Below, in pieces: positions 17,428 to 25,663 of a DNA stretch of 29,555 nucleotides. This DNA comes from SIG603 sp964370115. GTDB taxonomy: Bacteria > Bacillota > Clostridia > Oscillospirales > Acutalibacteraceae. The translations under genes were made by a program, and so were the position numbers. Each line of letters begins with the position of its first letter. Positions within the stretch are counted from its first letter, which is position 1. The DNA is taken from contig CAYJIA010000028.1 in NCBI GenBank assembly GCA_964370115.1, positions 1 through 29,555 of the forward strand. Direction: 5' to 3'. The notes beneath the pieces are model-generated. The model saw nothing but the letters and a program-made list of their open reading frames with translations. It did no database searches and was not told where the DNA came from.

Positions 17428-18306
17428 TTAATAACGAATTTTGCCTTCGGCAACATTTTTTAAGTGCTTTCCATATTCACTTTTTCCATAATTTTCGGCC
17501 GCAATTAAAAGTTCTTCTTTAGTAATCCAGCCGTTTTTATATGATATTTCTTCTATACAAGAAACTCTAAGCCCTTGTCTTTTTTCTATAACCTTAACAT
17601 ACTCAGACGCCTCGGTTAAGCTGTCCACTGTTCCCGTATCAAGCCAACCAAAACCTCTACCAAGAGTGATTACATCTAAATCGCCATTTTCCAGATACAC
17701 TCTATTAAGGTCAGTAATCTCAAGCTCGCCTCTTTTTGAAGGTTTTAAATTTTTAGCATATTCTACAACTCTATTGTCGTAAAAATACAAGCCCGTAATT
17801 GCATAGTTAGATTTTGGCTGTTCAGGTTTTTCTTCGACAGAAATAACCTGGCCGTTATCATCAAACTCAACAACGCCAAATCTTTCAGGATCGTCGACAT
17901 AGTACCCGAACACAGTTGCCCTTCCCTTGTTTGCTACAGCCTCTTTTAAGCGCTTAGTAAGTCCATTGCCGTGGAAAATATTATCGCCAAGTATCATAGC
18001 GCAGTCATCGTCACCGATAAATTCCTCCCCTAAAATAAAGGCCTGTGCAAGTCCATCTGGAGATGGTTGAACTTTATAAGATAAATTAATGCCAAATTTT
18101 GACCCATCGCCTAAAAGTCTTTCAAAGTTTGGTAAATCTTGTGGTGTGGATATTATTAGTATATCCTTAATCCCCGCAAGCATTAAAGTCGATAGCGGAT
18201 AATAAATCATCGGTTTATCGTAAATTGGTAGTAACTGTTTTGAAGTTACCAAAGTAAGAGGATAAAGCCTAGTACCGCTGCCGCCCGCTAAAATTATGCC
18301 TTTCAT
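17428..18306 (-). CDS. rfbA: Glucose-1-phosphate thymidylyltransferase
   Basis: The 292-residue nucleotidyltransferase makes dTDP-glucose from dTTP and glucose-1-phosphate, the entry step to dTDP-L-rhamnose. It opens with ILAGGSGTRLYPLT (GGSGTRL at 8-14), followed by SKQLLPIYDKPMIYYP. Further hallmarks are GDNIFHG, VEEKPEQPKS, and GRGFGWLDTGT with the second catalytic Asp. Length and motifs are those of short RmlA proteins. It is the first gene of the polysaccharide operon; the ATG at 18306 is preceded by AAGGAG, about 40 nt below a consensus promoter. Confidence 0.96.
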   Translation of the reverse strand: MKGIILAGGSGTRLYPLTLVTSKQLLPIYDKPMIYYPLSTLMLAGIKDILIISTPQDLPNFERLLGDGSKFGINLSYKVQPSPDGLAQAFILGEEFIGDDDCAMILGDNIFHGNGLTKRLKEAVANKGRATVFGYYVDDPERFGVVEFDDNGQVISVEEKPEQPKSNYAITGLYFYDNRVVEYAKNLKPSKRGELEITDLNRVYLENGDLDVITLGRGFGWLDTGTVDSLTEASEYVKVIEKRQGLRVSCIEEISYKNGWITKEELLIAAENYGKSEYGKHLKNVAEGKIRY

Positions 18307-18354
18307 AAGTAATTGCTCCTTATACTATATAATTTCGCCATTGTAATTCGTTTT

Positions 18355-18383
18355 ATTATACGACAAATATATGAAAATGTCAA
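18355..18383 (-). promoter_or_regulatory. Consensus sigma-A promoter of the polysaccharide operon
   Basis: On the - strand, TTGACA (18383-18378) and TATAAT (18360-18355) are separated by exactly 17 bp; both hexamers are perfect. The start site would fall near 18348, giving a leader of about 40 nt with AAGGAG ahead of rfbA. No operator or attenuator is obvious, suggesting strong constitutive expression. Confidence 0.85.
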
Positions 18384-18410
18384 TTTTTTGTTTGGTATTA
18401 CTCAAATGAG

Positions 18411-18456
18411 AAACCCGCAGACCTTAATTTATAAAGTCTACGGGTTTTATTTTTTC
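18411..18456. terminator. Terminator hairpin between the two operons
   Basis: AAACCCGCAGAC (18411-18422) pairs with GTCTACGGGTTT (18436-18447). In the - strand RNA the single mismatch becomes a G-U pair, giving a 12-bp stem. It lies just downstream of the surface protein gene ending at 18483 and upstream of the rfb promoter, so it should separate the two - strand operons. The longer T-run is on the + side (TTTTATTTTTT). Confidence 0.7.
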
Positions 18457-18482
18457 ATAAAGGTTAAATCTCAAGGCTTTTA

Positions 18483-21419
18483 TCACCACAGGTAATTTAA
18501 CCTTGTATTATTTATAGGTTGCATATATAGGCTTACCGATACAACTCTTTGTTGGTTTGGATCGCAAATATACCATGCTCCGTCAAGTTTTATCAGGGTA
18601 AATCCATGTCTAACGTAACCACCACGAACTGACTCAACATAACCCTCAATATATTGAGCTTCATAACCGAGTTCGCGAGCAAGTTGTGTAAATACCGATG
18701 CATACACAAAACAGTTTCCATAGCGCTTTTCAAACCCCATAAGTGCATAATACTGTTCCCTTGTATATCCATCAGGCGTTGCGGGATGAGTATTCATCGT
18801 GTAATAAGAAATATTTCTAGCGGTCCACATATAGGCGGCATATAAGTCTCTTCCTGTTTGAGAAAGAACATAATCAACACCTGCGTCTATTCTTCCTTCG
18901 ACATTGTCACTTGTTGTCATATTAAAATAGTGAGCACTAATACTTCTTCGATTGCCACTTGAGTCCACATAATACATATGAGTTGTAAATCCACCAATAT
19001 CCTTATGTTTCTCCGCTTCAATTATCGCCTCAAATCCTGTTGCTGTTTTTGTAGCCTCGTACCATACAATGTCATCTTGTCCATTTGCATCACTCCATGT
19101 TGGAAAAATCACGCCTGACACGCCAGATGAAGATATACCTTGCACACTAATCTTAAATTCACCTTTTCCTATGCTCTCTATTTGAACATAATCTTTAGCA
19201 TTGATTGTAGTACTCGTGGCGCTTAATCCCACTTGAATTCCATTATTCATCCTTGCATATGCGTGAACTGAATATTTGCCAAATGAAAAGCTATGATTTT
19301 TTATATCTACTGTTGCAGTATATATATTTTCTGATATCTTTGTTGCTGTATACCATTTAATATCGCTCTGATCAGATTTTGACCATACTGGAATTGATAC
19401 TGATTGTATTCCTGATTTGCAGCTCTCAAGATTTAATGATACCGTTGCTTTAAAAGTTCCATTTGCACCATTAATATCACGAATGTCTATAGAGCCTGTA
19501 GCAGTTCCTGTAACATCGAAACTTGTGGTTGCTTGTCCTACCATGGCGCCATTTTTTTCTATCATATAAACATGAGCATAGTATGTTCCAAGCGTTTTGA
19601 AGTCTAAAATATTAATTGTCGTCGAATGCCCAGTTGCATTCTTTGTCATATTTATCCATCTTATATCGTCCTGACCGCCAGTATCACTCCACACAGCAAC
19701 TAAAACGTCATTACCTTTTTGATTTATTGGATTGCTTAAATTAATGATATAATTTGTTTCTTGACCGCTAACATCTTGTATTGTCGCCTCGCTTTGTTGT
19801 GGTTCTATTCTAAATGCTGTGGATCCTACTCCATTCATTTGACCAAAACTATTTTCTATATATACATGACTAACGTAATCACCAAGGCTATACTTGTGAT
19901 TTGCTGCACTAAAGTCTACTAAATAAGTTCCATCGCCTTGTCTTACTGCTTGATACCATACAACATCATCTTGTCCGCCTACTTCACTCCATGTTGGCAC
20001 TAATACGGTTTTTATTCCAGCAGTTACCACTCCAGGTGTTACTATAAGTTTCGAAGTACCACTGCCTGCATCTGTCTCGCTGACTATAATTTGTGCTTCA
20101 ACTTTACTTTCTACATTAAACTCACTTCCTCCTACAGCAATTGCTTTGCCTGTATTATCATATCTATAAATATGAACGGTATAACCCCCTGCTGACTTAA
20201 AGTCGCCTATATTAATCGATAGTGTATATTTACCCCCATTTAAAGTCATATCAAGCCAGCGAAGATCATCGTGTCCACCTTCATTGCTCCACACAGCAGC
20301 CCTGACTCTGTTTCCGTTTTGATTTATAGCATTACTAAGCTCTATTGTTCTAACACTTGCTGTAGTATTATTATCTACCGCAATTTCACTCTTACTTGGA
20401 CTAATAGTAAAACTAGTTGCACCGATCCCTGTTCTTATTCCTGTGCTATTTTGTGTGTACACATGAACAGTATAATTTCCGATATCGTATCCATGTCTAG
20501 CTACACTAAAATCTAGCGTATATGTACCATTACTTTGTTTTGTAGCTACATACCATATTATATCGTCTTGTCCGTTCACCGAACTCCAAATTGGTACATA
20601 AACTTTTTCTATTTCACTTGATACGCTTGGTGATATGGTGATTTTTGCTGTTCCTGCTGACGAATCAATCATCGAGACCACTACTGGGTTTATAATTATA
20701 GCTCCATCTTTATTTGCTGATGAGGACTGTTGTTGCGTCGCCTCTTCTTTTGGTGCGTCTGGTGTTGATTCATCTTTGTTCGGCTCATCGCTTTGGTTTT
20801 CATCCTCGGCCTCTATCTCAAAAGTCTTTGTACCTACCAATACTTTCTCGTCTGCATTATCAGTAATATACGCTTCTACTGTATAGTTGCCTACAACATA
20901 CCCATAATCAGCCACGTTGAACTCTAATTCATAGGTTCCGTCACCTTTATTTATTGCTGTGTGCCATGTTATATTGTCTGGATTTTCTTTTTCTGCACTG
21001 CTATCCCATGTCGCTACTTCTACAGTTTTTACTCCATTTGTAACTTCAGTAGGCGTAACTATTATTGTTACCTTTCCTGTGTCTGAGTCAACTACTGGCT
21101 CACTTACTGTACCTGTAATCACGCTCTCTTCTGGTGGGTCTTCAGGATCACTTCCAGTTCCGTCTCCTTCTTCACCGTCAGGTTGACTTCCTGTTCCGTC
21201 TCCTTGCTCCCCTTCAGGTTGGCTTCCTGTTTCACCATCACCTTCAGCTGGATCTTGCGGAAGATTTCCTACTGGGGCTTCACTTCCTGTTCCTCCATCT
21301 ACTATTACTTCAGTTCCTGTCTCACCTTCACCTGTGCTTGACGCAAATGCCACAAGCGGGCTTTGTATCATTGATACTATCATTACAAATGCTATTATTT
21401 TCGATATCTTCCTTTTCAT
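18483..21419 (-). CDS. Secreted GBS-Bsp-like repeat protein with C-terminal transglutaminase-like domain
   Basis: The 978-residue protein has a signal peptide (basic MKRKISK, hydrophobic core, cleavage near AFASS at 24-28), then an acidic Gly/Glu/Pro-rich spacer (about 29-98, with repeated GTGS units). Seven GBS-Bsp-like modules follow at roughly 105-200, 246-339, 344-438, 442-538, 542-636, 642-738 and 745-833, with a Gln/Ser-rich linker at 205-238. Residues 845-960 form a transglutaminase-like core with a probable triad of Cys903 (YGNCFVYA), His938 (RHGFTLI) and Asp953 (WYICDP). Such enzymes act as cross-linkers or peptidases, so the reaction is open. The ATG at 21419 has AGAGGAGG upstream. 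No LPXTG motif or wall anchor is visible; the repeats may bind the wall. It shares long identical DNA with the broken gene at 1-2446. Confidence 0.88.
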   Translation of the reverse strand: MKRKISKIIAFVMIVSMIQSPLVAFASSTGEGETGTEVIVDGGTGSEAPVGNLPQDPAEGDGETGSQPEGEQGDGTGSQPDGEEGDGTGSDPEDPPEESVITGTVSEPVVDSDTGKVTIIVTPTEVTNGVKTVEVATWDSSAEKENPDNITWHTAINKGDGTYELEFNVADYGYVVGNYTVEAYITDNADEKVLVGTKTFEIEAEDENQSDEPNKDESTPDAPKEEATQQQSSSANKDGAIIINPVVVSMIDSSAGTAKITISPSVSSEIEKVYVPIWSSVNGQDDIIWYVATKQSNGTYTLDFSVARHGYDIGNYTVHVYTQNSTGIRTGIGATSFTISPSKSEIAVDNNTTASVRTIELSNAINQNGNRVRAAVWSNEGGHDDLRWLDMTLNGGKYTLSINIGDFKSAGGYTVHIYRYDNTGKAIAVGGSEFNVESKVEAQIIVSETDAGSGTSKLIVTPGVVTAGIKTVLVPTWSEVGGQDDVVWYQAVRQGDGTYLVDFSAANHKYSLGDYVSHVYIENSFGQMNGVGSTAFRIEPQQSEATIQDVSGQETNYIINLSNPINQKGNDVLVAVWSDTGGQDDIRWINMTKNATGHSTTINILDFKTLGTYYAHVYMIEKNGAMVGQATTSFDVTGTATGSIDIRDINGANGTFKATVSLNLESCKSGIQSVSIPVWSKSDQSDIKWYTATKISENIYTATVDIKNHSFSFGKYSVHAYARMNNGIQVGLSATSTTINAKDYVQIESIGKGEFKISVQGISSSGVSGVIFPTWSDANGQDDIVWYEATKTATGFEAIIEAEKHKDIGGFTTHMYYVDSSGNRRSISAHYFNMTTSDNVEGRIDAGVDYVLSQTGRDLYAAYMWTARNISYYTMNTHPATPDGYTREQYYALMGFEKRYGNCFVYASVFTQLARELGYEAQYIEGYVESVRGGYVRHGFTLIKLDGAWYICDPNQQRVVSVSLYMQPINNTRLNYLW
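19828..20338 (-). repeat. Right copy of the ~511-bp inverted repeat
   Basis: This is the counterpart of 754-1264. It lies within the 978-residue surface protein gene and encodes its residues about 361-531, in the same reading frame as the left copy, so a crossover would be in frame. It is separated from the left copy by about 18.6 kb holding the whole rfb/ABC polysaccharide operon. Confidence 0.8.
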
Positions 21420-21440
21420 AACCGTCCTCCTCTATGTATT

Positions 21441-22814
21441 TTACTCTTCGTATATGATTGATTTTACACAATAATTCCCATCGCCTACATATAATAAATC
21501 CAACTTTGAACCTTGTTGCACTTTATCTTCGTTTAAGTACACTTTATATCCTACACCATCATTATTTACTGTCAGAAATAAAGGATATGTCACTGTCTCT
21601 TTCCCCTCGATTTCAACTTGAAGATAAAGTTTCATATCTTCTGCTACAAGTCCCTCATCAATTTGGCCCTCGACTGCGAAAAAACTTCCGTCCTTTTTCA
21701 CCGTCAAAGTCGACTCACTATCCGTCACTTCGCTTGTAATATTTTCGACAGGTAGAGTCTCTAAAATCGGAGCTTGCTCTATCAAATTTCTAAGATTTCT
21801 CTCGACTATCTCTATAATTACATAATTTGGCAATCTGTATTTTGTCTCTTCAATATAATATGGTGTATTCATAGAAAAATAGCCTAAATTAAAATCTTCC
21901 GCCAAAAATGGAACAATTAGCTCTCCAAAAGAATCCCTATACATTAACAGCGTACCTTGCTTGTTTGAATTCGATGTTTCAATAAAACTGTCCATATAAT
22001 CTGTAATCTCATTTACTACAGTATATCCCTCTACTCTTTGATACACTAAATCTTCTTCGAGTTTTGTGTCATAAGGATAGAGCATACTGTCAATGTCTCC
22101 CTCATGATTTTCCTCTAAAATGCTATCACTATAATCGTGATACTCTAGTCCAAGTGCATCCATAATCGTTTGATATACAAGCACCGCGCCTTTTGTATTC
22201 CAGTGAGAATCTCTCTCATAGTATAGCACCTCGTCTTGCGCTTCAAACGATTCGTATAAATCTATATACCCTATTCCATTTTCTTCTAGTACGTTTTCTA
22301 CTAGTTCATAGTTTGTGGCAGTGTTACTTCCCATGTGATACCACGGCATATTCTCAGAATAAAGGCTGTTTTTATTTGGAGCAATTGTAAAATAAAATTC
22401 TGCACCATTTGCCTCGACAAACTCTTTAATCAAGGACATATTATGTCCAAAAATATTTAGTTCAAGTTCCGTCATAGTGTTATCAGACTGATAATCACTT
22501 AGCGTTCCCGTGTAGTATAGCCAGTCTTCTTCGCCTACAATAACTTGCGGAGACCCTGTCGAAAACACTTCCGCTCGCAGTACTGAATTAGCCGTAATCA
22601 TTTCGCTCCTATACGCAAAATTATCTTCAAAGTAAATTCCCATATCTTCAAGATAGTCCAAATTCACTGTGCTTTCTTCTGTTAAAAACTGTGGAAAGTC
22701 TTCCAACTCTTTATTTTCTATTGCATCTGTATTTTGATACCACACCATTCCAATAAATGGAACTATTAGCAACAAAACACAAGAGACAATATAAATTAAA
22801 TTTATTTTCTTCAT
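21441..22814 (-). CDS. DHHW family / AlgJ-AlgX-like O-acetylation protein
   Basis: The 457-residue protein has an N-terminal signal anchor (about 6-25) and an external SGNH-like domain. Visible motifs are GEEDWLYY (95-101), APNKNSLY, the Asp-x-His pair in RDSHWNTKGA (201-210), and a candidate nucleophile Ser295 in YRDSFG. This combination is typical of DHHW proteins that work with MBOAT acyltransferases, as AlgJ/AlgX do with AlgI, to put acetyl groups on extracytoplasmic glycans. The start is ATG at 22814 with AAAGGTGG upstream; a GTG three codons earlier lies in that site. The gene follows the MBOAT gene closely. The acetylated polymer is unknown; the neighbouring rhamnan-type polymer or peptidoglycan are candidates. 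Confidence 0.85.
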   Translation of the reverse strand: MKKINLIYIVSCVLLLIVPFIGMVWYQNTDAIENKELEDFPQFLTEESTVNLDYLEDMGIYFEDNFAYRSEMITANSVLRAEVFSTGSPQVIVGEEDWLYYTGTLSDYQSDNTMTELELNIFGHNMSLIKEFVEANGAEFYFTIAPNKNSLYSENMPWYHMGSNTATNYELVENVLEENGIGYIDLYESFEAQDEVLYYERDSHWNTKGAVLVYQTIMDALGLEYHDYSDSILEENHEGDIDSMLYPYDTKLEEDLVYQRVEGYTVVNEITDYMDSFIETSNSNKQGTLLMYRDSFGELIVPFLAEDFNLGYFSMNTPYYIEETKYRLPNYVIIEIVERNLRNLIEQAPILETLPVENITSEVTDSESTLTVKKDGSFFAVEGQIDEGLVAEDMKLYLQVEIEGKETVTYPLFLTVNNDGVGYKVYLNEDKVQQGSKLDLLYVGDGNYCVKSIIYEE

Positions 22815-22825
22815 TTCATCCACCT

Positions 22826-24232
22826 TTAAAACCTAAAGTAAATAAATGGATTGTACATCCCGCCCGCTAGGCTTAAAACATTTACAATCAATAATGCATA
22901 TGTACCTATATAAGATAAGACATCTGCAATTTTTTGTCTTTTTTCTGTCGCCATACAGTACTCTCGTAGTCCATGCCAAAACGGGACACTTGCAATTATC
23001 CCGAATAGAAAGGCAACAACGAATATAGGATTTAAGTAATTTATGACTAAGTGTCCACTTGTCACTGTATTTGACCAACCCATAAACATTGTACCGACAA
23101 TGTCTGCACCTTGCTCAAGCGAAGTCGCCCTAAAGAATACAAAGCCTATACATACAATTAGCAAAGTTGTCACACGCGTAATTATCTTAGGTATTTTTTT
23201 CATCGGTAGCCATTCTTCCATGAGTAAAAAGAACCCATGCCAAAGCCCCCATAGAACAAAGGTCCAGCTTGCGCCATGCCATAAGCCTGTGCAGAAAAAC
23301 ACAAACACTTTGTTAATACCAGTTCTAAGCTTCCCTTTTCTATTCCCTCCAAGAGGAATATATAAGTATTCCTTAAACCAAGTAGAAAGTGAAATATGCC
23401 ACCTTCTCCAAAACTCTTTTATAGATGTCGCCTTATATGGATAATTAAAGTTCTCTAAGAACTTAAATCCAAACATTTGGCCTAAACCTATTGCCATGTC
23501 GCTGTATCCGCTAAAGTCAAAGTAAATCTGCAACATATACGATATTGCAACTATCCATCCAGCCCACATAGGCATACTGTCCCACTTACTATCAAACAGC
23601 CCGTCTACAGCAAATGCCATCGTGTTTGAAATTAACACTTTTTTAGAAAGGCCTATGATAAAACGCCTCATACCCACAGCTACATTGCCAATATCTAATT
23701 TTCTTTTTGATATTTGCTCTTGAATATCGTGGTATTTTACAATAGGTCCTGCTATAAGTTGCGGGAACAATGCTATGTAAAGTAAAATATTGAAATAATT
23801 TTTTTGTGCCTTTACTTCGTTTCTATACACATCTATTACATATGATAACGCCTGAAAAGTGAAAAAAGAAATACCAATTGGAAGCTGGATATTCGTCAGA
23901 GGAATATTCATTCCAGTAACTCCATTTAATACGTCTATAAACATATCTGCGTATTTAAAAACGCCTAGCATGCCTAAATTCACAAGTACTGCCGAAATTA
24001 GTACCGCCTTTTTCTTTTTATCAGAACGAGAGGTCAACAATCGTCCTAAACAATAGTTGACCCCTGTGCTAAACAACATTAGTAAAATATATATTGGTTC
24101 ACCGTAAGCATAAAATAAAATACTTGCGATAATTAATAATGCATTTTTTGCTATCATTCCTGGCAGTATGTAGTAAAGACAAAGCACTACCGGCAAAAAC
24201 GCAAATAAAAATATTAACGAACTAAAAACCAT
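22826..24232 (-). CDS. MBOAT family O-acyltransferase (AlgI/DltB-like)
   Basis: The 468-residue multi-pass membrane protein has the MBOAT signature: QIYFDFSGYSDMAIGLG (235-251), FWRRWHISLSTWFKEYLYIP (274-293, His279), and the catalytic His319 in LWHGASW. It should pass an acyl group, probably acetyl, from a cytoplasmic donor across the membrane to the DHHW partner encoded next. Length is normal for AlgI/PatA-type proteins; DltB is usually shorter and sits in a dlt operon, which is absent here. The ATG at 24232 has AGGGG close upstream. Confidence 0.92.
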   Translation of the reverse strand: MVFSSLIFLFAFLPVVLCLYYILPGMIAKNALLIIASILFYAYGEPIYILLMLFSTGVNYCLGRLLTSRSDKKKKAVLISAVLVNLGMLGVFKYADMFIDVLNGVTGMNIPLTNIQLPIGISFFTFQALSYVIDVYRNEVKAQKNYFNILLYIALFPQLIAGPIVKYHDIQEQISKRKLDIGNVAVGMRRFIIGLSKKVLISNTMAFAVDGLFDSKWDSMPMWAGWIVAISYMLQIYFDFSGYSDMAIGLGQMFGFKFLENFNYPYKATSIKEFWRRWHISLSTWFKEYLYIPLGGNRKGKLRTGINKVFVFFCTGLWHGASWTFVLWGLWHGFFLLMEEWLPMKKIPKIITRVTTLLIVCIGFVFFRATSLEQGADIVGTMFMGWSNTVTSGHLVINYLNPIFVVAFLFGIIASVPFWHGLREYCMATEKRQKIADVLSYIGTYALLIVNVLSLAGGMYNPFIYFRF

Positions 24233-24259
24233 AAATCCCCTTTTACTTCCTCTTATTTA

Positions 24260-25087
24260 TTATGGGTTAATTACTGGACCACCTTCTGGAAGACAATCTT
24301 CTGTTCCTTGTGAAGGAGCTTCAGGTATTACTGGAGCTGGAGTTACGACTGGTGCCGGAACTGGAGTCACAACTGGAGCTGGAACTGGAGTAACGACTGG
24401 TGCTGGAACCGGTGTTACCACTGGTGCTGGCTTCGCAGTTGGTTTTGCTGTAGGAACTGGCGTCGGCACCGGTGTTGGTTCTGGTGTTGGCTCAGGAGTC
24501 GGCTCTGGCGTTGGTTCTGGTGTTGGCTCAGGAGTCGGTTCTGGCGTTGGTTCGGCCATTTTTTCTAAGGCTTCTAGCCTTTTCACTTCTGAAATTTCGT
24601 ATTCTTTGGTACTTACTTCTGTGTCATCTGTAGCGCTTATATATGTAAGGTATAGCACCTCATCAAAATTCAAAGTAAGACTATCTTTAATATCTTCTAA
24701 AATTAGTTGGTGGAGAATCACTTCTGAACCATCTGCAAAAGTAATCTCAAGTGAGTATGTTGTGTTAATAAGAATTTGTTCGCCTTCTACTTCAACACTT
24801 TCTTGTGAATTATCGTCAATCAAATAGTAAAAACGCACTGTTTCATCTGTAGCAATTACGTTTTCATCGTCTAGCATATTAGCAGAAAAATCTTCTTCCA
24901 TAGAAGACCTAACTGAAAGCCCTTTAATTTCTTTGCCTGTACCATTAGTTATATCTACTACAGTTGCATTTTCACTTTGCTCACCGATGATTTTGTAACC
25001 ATCTTCTTCTGCAACAGGCGTTTGGCATCCTACCATTCCAAATATAACCATTAAGCATATAGCTATTACTGTAATTCCTTTTCTCAT
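24260..25087 (-). CDS. Lipoprotein with long proline-rich repeat tail
   Basis: From the ATG at 25087 the product has 275 residues: a lipoprotein signal MRKGITVIAICLMVIFGMVGC with Cys21 as the lipid-modified residue, an acidic domain of about 140 residues with beta-strand character, and a C-terminal third made of (PTPE)n, PTPVP, PTAKP and VVTPVPAP repeats, ending in a Cys-containing tail (EDCLPEGG). GAGGAG lies 12 nt upstream of this start; starts at 25126 (ATG) and 25165 (GTG) would precede the signal with charged residues and are less likely. The Pro repeats would make a rigid stalk through the wall. It is the first gene of an operon with the MBOAT and DHHW genes, so it may assist glycan acylation. 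The globular domain is not recognised. Confidence 0.8.
   Translation of the reverse strand: MRKGITVIAICLMVIFGMVGCQTPVAEEDGYKIIGEQSENATVVDITNGTGKEIKGLSVRSSMEEDFSANMLDDENVIATDETVRFYYLIDDNSQESVEVEGEQILINTTYSLEITFADGSEVILHQLILEDIKDSLTLNFDEVLYLTYISATDDTEVSTKEYEISEVKRLEALEKMAEPTPEPTPEPTPEPTPEPTPEPTPEPTPVPTPVPTAKPTAKPAPVVTPVPAPVVTPVPAPVVTPVPAPVVTPAPVIPEAPSQGTEDCLPEGGPVINP
24290..24552 (-). repeat. Short tandem repeats encoding Pro-rich stalk
   Basis: On the coding strand a 12-nt unit for Pro-Thr-Pro-Glu (about six copies) is followed by Pro-Thr-Pro-Val and Pro-Thr-Ala-Lys pairs, then about three copies of a 24-nt unit for Val-Val-Thr-Pro-Val-Pro-Ala-Pro. All units are multiples of three, so slippage would lengthen or shorten the stalk without a frameshift. 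Confidence 0.8.
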
Positions 25088-25190
25088 TTTACAACCTATC
25101 TCCTCTTTTTTATCTAGTTTGTCCATTTTCAACAATCCCCCGGAAATCATTATATTTTGGGGCACGACATTATATTGGCTATTATGTTTA

Positions 25191-25219
25191 ATTATATATT
25201 ATGCAGCCTACTTTGTCAA
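25191..25219 (-). promoter_or_regulatory. Consensus sigma-A promoter of the acylation/surface-protein operon
   Basis: On the - strand, TTGACA (25219-25214) and TATAAT (25196-25191) are spaced exactly 17 bp. The expected start is near 25184, leaving an untranslated leader of about 97 nt before the lipoprotein ATG at 25087. Confidence 0.85.
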
Positions 25220-25454
25220 TATAATCACAGGCTTTCACCATTAAAATATTGTCTAATATACTATATAATTCAAACTGAAAATAAGACCCCAATATTAAGA
25301 TACATCAAGTGCCAAAAAGGTTCACAGTTTTTCTAAAAAAACTAATTTTTGCCCCGCCATAACCAAAGAATACCTCGCCACACAAAGATAAAACTTTTTA
25401 CAACCTCTAAACCAAATAGTATCGCCAGCAAAGCTCAAGTTTATTCCCAAACCC
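25220..25454. other. Gene-free stretch at the junction with the mobile region
   Basis: No convincing reading frame, hairpin or repeat is visible. It separates the divergent promoters at 25191-25219 (- strand) and 25455-25483 (+ strand). Chromosomal sequence probably changes to mobile-element sequence in or near this interval, but no attachment-site repeat could be identified because the other element end is outside the window. Confidence 0.4.
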
Positions 25455-25483
25455 TTGACAATTATTTTATTTTATAGTATATT
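25455..25483 (+). promoter_or_regulatory. Strong promoter of the leader/attenuator region
   Basis: TTGACA (25455-25460) and TATATT (25478-25483) are separated by 17 bp of AT-rich sequence. The transcript would start near 25490 and run straight into the attenuator hairpin. Confidence 0.75.
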
Positions 25484-25502
25484 AGACACACGAAAAAATT
25501 TC

Positions 25503-25653
25503 CTACATACGCAAATTTAAAAAATTCAATATAGAAAAAACCTCAAAGCAAAGACCAGTACATATCGAGGTTAAGAAAACCTTGCGATACAGATTTATGT
25601 TGTATCGCTGTTTGTGTTTTCTTAACTCACCGTATGTATGGTCTTTTTTATTT
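25503..25653 (+). promoter_or_regulatory. Transcription attenuator with alternative pairings
   Basis: A long compound hairpin ends in a T-run (GGTCTTTTTTATTT). Its stems are GACC (25553-25556)/GGTC (25640-25643), TACATA (25559-25564)/TATGTA (25633-25638), TTAAGAAAAC (25571-25580)/GTTTTCTTAA (25616-25625), and GCGATACA (25584-25591)/TGTATCGC (25601-25608). Upstream, CTACATACG (25503-25511) can pair with the terminator's 3' arm (CGTATGTA, 25631-25638), and AACCTC (25539-25544) with GAGGTT (25567-25572). Such mutually exclusive pairings are the mark of an attenuator. A perfect ribosome binding site (AAAAGGAGGAGG, 25664-25675) follows, as in leaders of resistance genes on mobile elements. No inducing ligand or complete leader peptide was recognised. 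Confidence 0.65.
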
Positions 25654-25663
25654 GCAAGAATTA

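Noticed and set aside
20271..20516. Antisense frames within the repeat genes (also near 549-821 and 1170-1418)
   Set aside because: They recur only because the repeats recur; low-complexity, Cys/Ser-rich translations with no start signals.
24290..24552. The repeated block as a CRISPR array
   Set aside because: Units are 12 and 24 nt, contiguous, in frame and code for Pro repeats; there are no spacers and no cas genes.
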